A DNA stretch of 64,000 nt from the NCBI RefSeq assembly GCF_040681875.1, contig NZ_JBFAZP010000002.1, positions 124,001-188,000 on the forward strand. The letters run 5' to 3'. Shown in pieces: positions 16,885 to 24,700 of this stretch. The notes beneath the pieces are model-generated. The model had not been told where the DNA came from. It did not search any database and saw only the letters and a program-made list of their open reading frames with translations. Position numbers and translations under genes: made by a program. This stretch comes from Longispora sp040681875 (GTDB lineage: Bacteria; Actinomycetota; Actinomycetes; Mycobacteriales; Micromonosporaceae). The number at the start of each line of letters is the position of its first letter. Positions within the stretch are counted from its first letter, which is position 1.

Positions 16885-17116
16885 AAGTCCATCGATCTGC
16901 TCGTTCGCGCAGAAGTTTTGCCGAGTCCGACGAAAGCTGTCCGACTTGCGTACCCGTCGATGGGTTTGTTTCGAATGGGTTTCGCGGGAATGTCCCGCCA
17001 AAGGCCCCGATGCGGTCCCGGGGCGGTCCTGAGGGGACCGTGCCCGCCGGAAAACACGCAGCGAAAGAGCACGCTCCGCGCAGGAGGTGCTCGGACGGCG
17101 CCGTTCGCGCACACGG
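16885..17116. other. Intergenic stretch between the ROK operon and the protease terminators
   Basis: No gene is supported here. The stretch is less GC-rich at 16890-16990 (gttttgccga, tgggtttgtttcgaatggg) and probably holds the ROK operon promoter on the minus strand. I see no tRNA or recognisable structured RNA. Confidence 0.4.
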
Positions 17117-17156
17117 CAGCGCCGCCGCGTCCCGTGGCGGGGACGCGGCGGCGCTG
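17117..17156 (-). terminator. 17-bp perfect hairpin downstream of the metalloprotease
   Basis: CAGCGCCGCCGCGTCCC (17117-17133) pairs exactly with GGGACGCGGCGGCGCTG (17140-17156) around a 6-base loop. It is the last and strongest of three successive hairpins between the protease stop and the ROK promoter. Confidence 0.8.
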
Positions 17157-17167
17157 TGGAGGGTCCA

Positions 17168-17202
17168 TCCCGGCGGGCACCGGTCGCACGGCCCCGCCGG
17201 GA
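17168..17202 (-). terminator. 10-bp hairpin downstream of the metalloprotease
   Basis: TCCCGGCGGG (17168-17177) and CCCGCCGGGA (17193-17202) are perfect complements around a 15-base loop. This is the middle of three hairpins in the 140 bp after the protease gene. Confidence 0.6.
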
Positions 17203-17216
17203 CGGACCCGGGTGGT

Positions 17217-17249
17217 CAGTGGTCCGTCACGGGAGCAGACGGACCACTG
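17217..17249 (-). terminator. 12-bp hairpin directly after the metalloprotease stop
   Basis: CAGTGGTCCGTC (17217-17228) and GACGGACCACTG (17238-17249) are perfect complements around a 9-base loop, beginning 3 bp past the stop codon at 17253. Confidence 0.75.
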
Positions 17250-17252
17250 GGA

Positions 17253-20213
17253 TCAGCAGGCCCCGCCGTCGTTCCAGACGGCCCAGGACTGCGGCGCGCC
17301 GGGCTCGGCGCCGGTGGACCACCAGACCGAGTTCCACAGGTGCCCGTTGTGCGACACCCGGTCACCCGGGGTGTAGGACCGGCCGGAGCTCCAGGCCTCG
17401 ACGCCGCCGCAACCGCTGGTACCGGTCACGGTCAGGGTGTAGGTCACCGAGTGCGCACCGCTCGGCGCGGTCGCGGTCACGGTGATCGGGTAGGTGCCCG
17501 GCACCGCGCCGGACGTGGTCGCCAGGGTCAGCGTCGCCGAGGCGCCCGAGGTCACCGAGGACGGGGAGACCGTCGCCGAGACGCCGGTCGGCGCGCCCGC
17601 CACGCTGAACGTCAGCAGCTGCGGGTTGCCGGACGTGGTGGCCGTGCCGACCGTCGAGGACGTCGACTGCCCGGCCTGGACCGAACCGCTGTCCGGGCTC
17701 AGGGCCACCGAGAAGTCGTCACCCGGGGTCGTGCCGGTGACCGTGATCGTGTACCCGTCGGTCCGGGTGCCCGAGTTGGCCACGCCGACGACCGCGAACG
17801 TCGCCGAACCCGGCGGGGTGTCGGTCGTCGTGATCAGGGTCAGCGTCGACGTGCCGCCCGAGGTGACGGTCGGCGGGTCGAACACCGCCACCACGCCCTG
17901 CGGCAGGCCCTGGGCGGACAGGGTCACCGTCTGCGGGTTGCCGGCCGTGGTGGTCGTGGTGACCGTGGTGGTCAGCTTGCCGCCCGCCTCGGTGGTGCCG
18001 GCGTTCGGGTTGACCGAGACCAGGAAGTCGTCCCCGGTCGGTTCGGTCGTCACCGTGATCGTGTAGCCGTCGGTCCGGGTGCCGGAGTCCGCGACCCCGG
18101 CCACCGCGAAGGTGCTCGTCCCGGCCGCCGCGTTGGCCGCCGTGGTGATCGTGGCCGTCGAGGTGCCGCCGGACGTGACGGTCGGCGGGTCGAACGTCAC
18201 CGAGACGCCGTCCGGCAGACCCCGGCCGGACAGGGTGACCGTCTGCGGGTTGCCGGAGGTGGTCGCGGTGCGCACCGTCGTGGTGAGCGTGCCGCCGGCC
18301 TGGGTGGTGCCCGAGTTCGGGCTGACCGACACCGAGAAGTCGTTGTTCGGCGCGGCCGTGACGGTCAGGTTGTACACCACGGTGTGCGTGGTGGCGCCGA
18401 CGCCGGTGACCGTGAGCGGGTACGTCCCGGGCGCGGTCGCACCCGTCGTCACCACGGACAGGGTGCCCGTGCCGCCGGTCGGCACCGTCGGGGTGACGGT
18501 GACGGTGGTGTTGGCCGGGGCCCCGGCCACGGACAGGTTGACGTTGTGGTTGTTGCCGCTGACCAGCTGGACGCCCACCGTGCTGGTGAGGGTCGCGCCG
18601 GCCTGCCCGCTGCCGCTGGCCGGGCTGAGCGACAGGGAGAAGTCGTTCGCCGGCGTGGCCGTGCAGGTGGTCTCACCCGGCTGGGCCGGCAGCGTGATCG
18701 CGTCCCACGCGGCCTTGGTCTTGTTGAACAGGACGCAGGTCGGGTCGAGGGTCTTGGCGGACTGCAGGGTCGCGATCCGGTACTTCTTGTACGTCATGCC
18801 CGAGGTCTTCAGCAGCATCGCGCCGTAGAACACCTTGCCGGCGTTCTGGATGCCGGCACCGGTCACCGACGCGGGTCCGCCGGCGCAGATCGGGCTGTTC
18901 GGCTTGCCGCCACCGGGGGCGTTGCCCTCGGCGAGCAGGTAGAACCAGTGGTTCAGCGGACCGGCGGCCTTGTGCACCTCGGTGCTCGGGATGGCCGACG
19001 AGTAGCAGTTGGGGTCGTTGCTGACCAGCGAGGGGTTGTACATGTTGCGGATCGGCCCGTTGCCGACCAGGTTGATCTTCTCGCCGACCAGGTAGTCCGG
19101 GTCGTCGTAGGGCGCGGACTCGTTGGCGTACGCCTCGGTCAGCGCGCCGAAGATGTCACCGGTACCCTCGCCGAGCCCGGCCTCCTGGCCCGCCCCGCCC
19201 GGGGTGTACTGGTCGAGCGCGTGGCCGTGCTCGTGGCCCACCACGTCCATCGAGGAGATCCACTGGTTGGCGTTGTTGCGCCCGATCTCGATGTGGTCGC
19301 CGGTCCAGTACGCGTTGACCTGGGCCAGGCCCACCTGCACCGGCACGCCCCGGCCCTGGGTGTTGATGCCCGTACGGCCGAGCCAGTTCTTCAGCATGTC
19401 CCACTGCTGCTTGGTCGACCACAGCACGTCGGCGCAGCCGGTCTCCTTGGACGTGGCCTGCCCGTTGCCCCAGGTGTCCGTGGTCTTCGAGAACACCTGC
19501 TTGGTGGCGTAGTCCTGACACACGACGCCCGGCCGGACCGGGTCGGCCGTCGTGTAGTTCGAGCCGGACTGGGTGGTGTCGATCGCGAGGTTCGGACCGT
19601 TCCACTGGCTGTTGGCGGTGCCGGCCCGCACGTCGTCCTGCTGGCCGAGGACGGAGCCGTTGGCCGCGTCGACGAACACGTGCAGGCGGCTCGGCGCGGT
19701 GGCGGTTCGCCCACTGAGGACGGTCTCCCACGCGAGCCGGGGCGTGACGTCGCCGAGGCTGTACACGACGAGGCGGTGCGAGTCGACCTTGGTCACCGAC
19801 GCGAGCTTCGTCCGCGAGGTCGCCTCGGCCGCGCGGGCCGTGACCGTCGGGACGGTGGACACGCCGATCGGGCTCTTGGACGCCGCGTTGGTCACCCGGA
19901 CCCGGCCCTGGCCGTCGGCGAGCACGACAGCGTCGCCGCCGACGACGGGCAGACCGCGGTAGGTGCGCTCGTAGGCGACCGAGTACAGGTCGTTGATCCA
20001 GGGGGTGATCATCCCGCGTTCGTAGCGGTCCTTGCTCCCCGCGGCCAGGGAGTCCAGGCCACTGGCCACGGCGCGGTCGGCGGCCTGGACCGCGCGGACC
20101 TGGGAACTGGGTTGGGCGACGGGCACCGGGGCCGGGACCGCCGCACCGGGCGCGGCCCAGGCCGCGACCGGGACCGCCCCCAGTGCGAGAGCTAGTGCGA
20201 GGAAACGTTTCAC
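17253..20213 (-). CDS. Secreted M4-family (thermolysin-like) metalloprotease with repeated Ig-like domains and a chitin-binding tail
   Basis: A 986-residue exported zinc endopeptidase. It has a Sec signal peptide, an FTP/PepSY-type propeptide (about 40-190), and an M4 catalytic domain (about 200-510) with the zinc motif HEHGH (His327, Glu328, His331) and the third-ligand helix GEGTGDIFGALTEAYANE. Four or so Ig-like repeats of roughly 90-100 residues follow (about 520-930), each beginning DFSLSLSP- or DFxVSVNPN-like and closing YTITVTG-like. The C-terminus is a CBM5/12-type module (CGGVEAWSSGRSYTPGD). Start is GTG with GAGGAG upstream. The repeats likely space the catalytic domain from an insoluble, possibly chitinous, substrate. 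Confidence 0.92.
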   Translation of the reverse strand: MKRFLALALALGAVPVAAWAAPGAAVPAPVPVAQPSSQVRAVQAADRAVASGLDSLAAGSKDRYERGMITPWINDLYSVAYERTYRGLPVVGGDAVVLADGQGRVRVTNAASKSPIGVSTVPTVTARAAEATSRTKLASVTKVDSHRLVVYSLGDVTPRLAWETVLSGRTATAPSRLHVFVDAANGSVLGQQDDVRAGTANSQWNGPNLAIDTTQSGSNYTTADPVRPGVVCQDYATKQVFSKTTDTWGNGQATSKETGCADVLWSTKQQWDMLKNWLGRTGINTQGRGVPVQVGLAQVNAYWTGDHIEIGRNNANQWISSMDVVGHEHGHALDQYTPGGAGQEAGLGEGTGDIFGALTEAYANESAPYDDPDYLVGEKINLVGNGPIRNMYNPSLVSNDPNCYSSAIPSTEVHKAAGPLNHWFYLLAEGNAPGGGKPNSPICAGGPASVTGAGIQNAGKVFYGAMLLKTSGMTYKKYRIATLQSAKTLDPTCVLFNKTKAAWDAITLPAQPGETTCTATPANDFSLSLSPASGSGQAGATLTSTVGVQLVSGNNHNVNLSVAGAPANTTVTVTPTVPTGGTGTLSVVTTGATAPGTYPLTVTGVGATTHTVVYNLTVTAAPNNDFSVSVSPNSGTTQAGGTLTTTVRTATTSGNPQTVTLSGRGLPDGVSVTFDPPTVTSGGTSTATITTAANAAAGTSTFAVAGVADSGTRTDGYTITVTTEPTGDDFLVSVNPNAGTTEAGGKLTTTVTTTTTAGNPQTVTLSAQGLPQGVVAVFDPPTVTSGGTSTLTLITTTDTPPGSATFAVVGVANSGTRTDGYTITVTGTTPGDDFSVALSPDSGSVQAGQSTSSTVGTATTSGNPQLLTFSVAGAPTGVSATVSPSSVTSGASATLTLATTSGAVPGTYPITVTATAPSGAHSVTYTLTVTGTSGCGGVEAWSSGRSYTPGDRVSHNGHLWNSVWWSTGAEPGAPQSWAVWNDGGAC
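17400..18650 (-). repeat. Tandem in-frame repeats encoding the protease Ig-like domains
   Basis: Near-identical phrases recur at about 270-300 bp spacing, for example coding versions of TVTSGGTSTxTxxTT and ANSGTRTDGYTITVT. The repeats code for the protease stalk and show recent in-frame duplication, most strongly in the units around 17700-18240. Confidence 0.7.
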
Positions 20214-20436
20214 CGTGACACTCCTCTATAGATATAGATCGAAGTCTCTTGTAGCACAGAACAGCAAGGTTTCTTAAGAGTTGCCTCGGTGGTCGGCACC
20301 CTTGTCAGACCCTTGCCGGGCCGGGGCGCGCCACGTACAGGACGCGGACCGGGCGGGAGACCCCGGGGCGCCGTCGGCCGACCTGCGGAACCGTGGAGGA
20401 TCGCGGTCGACACCCGGAACGCATCACGGAGGTACG
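20214..20436. other. Divergent promoter region between protease and MepB-like gene
   Basis: The stretch 20222-20280 is unusually AT-rich (ctctatagatatagatcgaa), as expected for the protease promoter on the minus strand. Positions 20222-20227 carry the protease ribosome-binding site (GAGGAG on the minus strand). No additional gene is supported. Confidence 0.5.
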
Positions 20437-20967
20437 GTGGACCCGCAGCCCGATTCCGACCCGTGGCCCGGCGGCACGCACAGCGACCTGCTCGCGGCGC
20501 GGGCCCTCGTCTACGACCCGTGCGGTTTCCCCTGTTCGCGGCCGGCGCCGGAGCCGGAGAGCGCGGAGTACGGGGCACACACCTTCACGCTCGACGGGTC
20601 GACCGTCGTGTTCCGGGTGGCGCGGACGACCCCGACGAAGGTCGGCCAGTTCGTCACCCTGTGGCGGCGGTCCGCGGCCGGGCCCATCCGGCCCTTCGAC
20701 ACCGGGGACGCGGTGGACCTGTTCGTGGTGGGCGCCGGCGGCGGGCGCGGGCAGTTCGTGTTTCCCCGCGCGGTATTCGTCGACCGGGGTGTGGTGTCCC
20801 GGGACGGGGTGGGCGGGAAGCGCGCGATCCGGGTGTACCCGCCGTGGGTCGCGACGACGAGCCGGCAGGCCGGGGCCACCCAGGCGTGGCAGCTGCGGTA
20901 CTTCCTGCCGTTGCCCGGGGACGGGGAGGTCGACCTCGCTCTGGCCCGGCGGCTCTACCGCCCGTGA
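20437..20967 (+). CDS. MepB-family protein
   Basis: A 176-residue soluble protein resembling MepB-domain proteins. The motifs DLLAARALVYDPCGFPCS near the N-terminus, HTFTLDGSTVVFRVARTTPT and KVGQFVTLWRR in the middle, and RAIRVYPPWV toward the end match the family pattern. Its biochemical role is not established; the name comes from a staphylococcal efflux operon, but most members are unlinked to transport. GTG 20437 is chosen because an ACGGAGG site lies just upstream and the conserved domain starts shortly after it. A hairpin shared with the convergent gene follows. Confidence 0.8.
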   Translation: MDPQPDSDPWPGGTHSDLLAARALVYDPCGFPCSRPAPEPESAEYGAHTFTLDGSTVVFRVARTTPTKVGQFVTLWRRSAAGPIRPFDTGDAVDLFVVGAGGGRGQFVFPRAVFVDRGVVSRDGVGGKRAIRVYPPWVATTSRQAGATQAWQLRYFLPLPGDGEVDLALARRLYRP

Positions 20968-21042
20968 CCGGCCGGCCCTGCTTCGAGCTGGGCGGTCGGT
21001 CGCACCGGGTCGGCGGACGGCCCCGCTCGCGCCGGGGCGGGA

Positions 21043-21074
21043 CCGGGCGGGAAGGGTGCACCCCTCCCGCCCGG
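21043..21074. terminator. Bidirectional terminator hairpin
   Basis: CCGGGCGGGAAGGGTG (21043-21058) pairs with CACCCCTCCCGCCCGG (21059-21074) with a single mismatch. It lies between the convergent MepB-like gene (stop 20967) and the small secreted-protein gene (stop 21083), so it can serve both. Confidence 0.7.
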
Positions 21075-21082
21075 CGCGGGTA

Positions 21083-21475
21083 CTACTTGACGACGTGCGC
21101 GAGCACCGCGGGCGGCCCGCTCGGGTACTCCTGGACGATGTGCAGCACGCCGTGCCAGGCCGCGCCCGTGTGCGTGGCGTCCTGGGTGTACACGGTCCAG
21201 GTCTCGTTGGCGGCGAGCTGTCGGGCCCCGGCGTCCGGCAGGTTGACCAGCGTCGTGTTGTCGTACCATAGCTGCGCGTCCACGTAGACCCGCGCGGCCG
21301 TCGTGCAGGTGACGCTCCAGTAGGCGGCGCGGTTGGGCAGGTCGATGTCCGCGTAGGTGGCGGTGCAGGTGGGGGTGGCCTGCGCGGCGGTGGGGGCCGC
21401 GATCAGGGCCGCCGAGACGACGGCGGCGGAACCCACGGCGGCGGCGATCCGGCGGACGGTGGTGATGGCCTTCAT
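21083..21475 (-). CDS. Small secreted protein, function unknown
   Basis: A 130-residue protein with a signal peptide (MKAITTVRRIAAAVGSAA..., cleaved after TAAQATP or nearby) and a mature domain of about 95 residues with two or three Cys (PTCTATY, VTCTTAAR) suited to one disulfide. The mature part looks beta-rich (YWSVTCTTAARVYVDAQLWY, NETWTVYTQDATHTG). ATG 21475 has GGGAGC about 10 bases upstream and opens a canonical signal peptide; longer frames do not. No homologous family is recognised. Upstream, GGGACA...TGTCCC at 21601-21621 is a possible operator. Confidence 0.75.
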   Translation of the reverse strand: MKAITTVRRIAAAVGSAAVVSAALIAAPTAAQATPTCTATYADIDLPNRAAYWSVTCTTAARVYVDAQLWYDNTTLVNLPDAGARQLAANETWTVYTQDATHTGAAWHGVLHIVQEYPSGPPAVLAHVVK

Positions 21476-21654
21476 CTTGTTCGCTCCCAGAGTGGTGGTC
21501 CGATGTGGACTGTCGACAGTGGTGAGACGCGCGCGCAAGATCACGCTATCCCAGCGTCCGGAAAAGATAAACAATCTTTCCAGTACTGTGGCCGTGACGC
21601 GGGACACATCTGACATGTCCCCTTTGGGTGGCACAAGTTACCCGCCCAAACAGG

Positions 21655-21700
21655 CCGGGGGCCGAGCCGTCCAGTGCGCGCTGGACGACCCGGCCCCCGG
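21655..21700 (-). terminator. Two-tier hairpin after the PKS gene
   Basis: CCGGGGGCCG (21655-21664) pairs perfectly with CGGCCCCCGG (21691-21700), and an inner stem GTCCAG (21669-21674) / CTGGAC (21681-21686) pairs inside it. The element starts 12 bp past the PKS stop codon and should terminate the leftward biosynthetic operon. Confidence 0.75.
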
Positions 21701-21711
21701 TGCCGAACCCG

Positions 21712-24700
21712 TCAGCCCCGGGCGAGCCGGGGAATCGTGGTCGGCGCCTCGGGCGCGGACTTCTCCGCGCGGATCCTCTCGATGACGACCGACAAACCCG
21801 CCACGGTGGGCGCCTCGAACAGCTCCCGCATGGGCAGCCGGACGTTGACGGCCTTGCGCAGGTACGAGATCAGCTGCACCGCGACCAGCGAGTTGCCGCC
21901 CAGGTCGAAGAAGTCGTCGTCGACCCCGACGTGCTCCAGGCCCAGGACGTCCCGCCAGACCTGGGCGACCTGACCCTCCAGCTCCGTGGTCGGCGCGCCG
22001 CCCTCCGAGGAGACGGCCCGGCCGCCCGCGTCGCCGGCCCCGCCCTCCTCGACCGTGTCGGTGGTGACCTCGCGGGTGCCGGCGATCAGGTCGGCCACCG
22101 TCGCCTGGTGGATCACGACCTGCGGGCCGAGGTCGGTGGCCAGGGTGCGGCAGAACGCCTCCGCGCCGTCGACCGGACGGATCCCCCAGGTGCCCGCCGA
22201 CGTCCCGGCGGCACGCGCACCCGTCGCCGTCGCCGACGTGCCGGAGTCACCGGCCGGGCCGCCCGTCGACACCGGCACGCCGGCCGCCGGTGCGCCCGGT
22301 GCCGGCGCGTCGGCGGAGGCCGCGAGGTTGCCCGTCACCGCCGCCCCGTCGACCCGGCGCAGCACGAAGTCCGTGATGGACACCAGGACCCGGCCGTCGA
22401 GGTCCGCGAGGGTCACGTCGGCGGCGAGGATCTCCCCCGCGCCCTGGTCGGCGTACTTCAGGTGGCTCAGGAACCGGGCCGGCAGCGGCGCGTGCACCGT
22501 CACCGTGCCGTAGCCGAGGGGCAGGTAGGACCCCTCCCCCCGGCTGCCGAACGCGGTGGCCACGTCGAGCAGCGCCGGGTGCAGCACCCAGCGGTCCAGG
22601 TCGGCCAGGGCCGCCTCCGGGGCCTCGATCAGCGCGAGTTCCTCGTCCGGGCCGGTGTACACCTCGCGGAGGCTGTCCCAGCGCGGGCCGAAGGAGAGCA
22701 GGCTGACCCGGTCGCCCTCGGGGGTGGGGACCTGACGGGTACGGGCCCTGATGCCGGCCACGTCGAGCGGCGCGGCCGGGGCCAGGACCCAGCCGCCGGT
22801 ACCGGTGACGTGCGCCGTGTCCCGGCCGTCGCGGCGCCCGACCACCCGGAACTCGTCCCCGTCCAGCTCGACCCGGTACTCCGAGGCCGTGCCGTCGGGC
22901 ACCCCCATCGGCTCCAGGAACGCCACGTCGCGCAGTTCCACCACGTGCTCCGGGCCCGGCCGCTCCACGGTGGACAGGGCGGTCCGGGCGTACTCCAGGT
23001 GCCCGGTGCCGGGGACCACGGGCACGCCGCCGATCCGGTGCTCGTCGAGCAGCCAGTGCGTACCGGCGGAGACCCGCTCGGCGAAGGCGCTGCGTACCCC
23101 GGCCCGGAAGCCGGCCGGCGCGGCGGTCTCGGCGGCCATCCCGACCTCGGCCCAACCGCCCCAGTTCTGGGACAGCACCCGGGCGTCGAAGCCCAGGCCG
23201 CTGCGCGCGTACGCGTCGAGGAAGGCGTTCGCGGCGCAGTAGTCGACCTGGCCGAAGCCGCCGGACACCGAGGTCACCGACGAGCACAGCACGACGAAGT
23301 CCAGCGGCGCGTCGCCGAACGCGGCGGCGAGCGCGAGGGTGCCGGCGAGCTTGGGCGCCAGTACCCCCCTGGCGGTGTCGTGGTCCTTGATCTCGGCCAT
23401 GCCGCCACCGGCCAGACCGGCGGCGTGCACGATGCCGTCGAGCCGGCCGAGCTCGGCCCGCAGCGGGCGCAGGGACTCCGGGTCGGTCACGTCGGCGGCG
23501 ACGACCAGCACCTCGGAACCGAGCTGCTCCATCCGCTCGATCGCGGCGATGGCCCGGCCGGTGCGGTCGGTCACGCCGTGCGTCGCGACGTGCCCGGCCC
23601 ACTCGGCGCGCGGCGGCAGCCCCGACCGGGACAGCAGCACGAGCCGGGCGCGGGCCCGGTGCGCGAACTCCTCGGCGAGGGTGATGCCGATCCCGCCGAG
23701 GCCGCCCGTGATCAGGTAGGTGCCGCCGTCGCGCAGGCCGGCCGCCGACTCGCCCGCCGGCAGGGTGACCTGGGCGTAGTCCTGCGCCCACCGGCGGCCG
23801 GACCGCAGCGCCACCTCCGGGTCGGCCACCCGGGCCAGCTCCGCCACCAGGGCCGCGGGGCCGGTGTCGGGGCCGGCGTCGATCCGGCGGACCGTCAGGC
23901 CCGGCAGTTCCAGCGGCAGGACCCGGGCGAGGCCGTCGAGGGTCGCGTGCTCCGGGCTGGTCAGGTCCGCGCCGGTCACGTCGGCGGTGCCGGCCGACAG
24001 CAGGTCCAGCCGGACGCCCTCGGTCCGCTGCGCGCCGGCCAGGGCCTGGGTCAGGTGCAGGACGCTGAAGAAGCCCCGCTCCTGGGCCGACCAGGCGGCG
24101 GCGACGTCCGTGCCCGCCGGCTCGGCGTCGAGGGCGTAGGCGTGCACGAACGCGTCGGTGTCCAGCGCGGCGACCAGCGCCTCGTAGTCGGCGCGTTCCG
24201 CCGGCCGGATCACGAACCCGGTGTCGGTGGCGGCGAACGCGTCGCCCGGCCGGACCTCGGTGACGGCCACGGCCGCCGCGCGCAGCGCCGCCAGCAGCGC
24301 CTCGCCGCGCGGGCCGGCCACGAACAGCGCGCAGCTGGTCAGGGCCGCGGTGCCCGGGGCCGCCGGCAGCTGCTTCCAGGTCGGGACCGCGAACCACTCC
24401 TCCAGCGGCAGCGGGCCCCGCTTCACCGGCCGGCGGGTGGCGGCCGCGTCGACCGGGTCGGGATCGACCCAGTGCTTCTTCCGCTCGTACGGGTACGCCG
24501 GCAGCGGCACCCGCCGGCCCTGCGAATCCGGCCCGTCCCCGATCCCGGCGCTCCACAGCGCACCGGCGGAGCCGAGCAGCACCGTCGAGTCGGTCGCCGC
24601 GTCGCCCGGGCCGGGCAGGCTGGTCAGCGGGGCGGCCGAGCCCTTGGGCAGCCGCATCCGGACCAGGCCGGACAGCTGGCGGCCCGGGCCCACCTCCACG

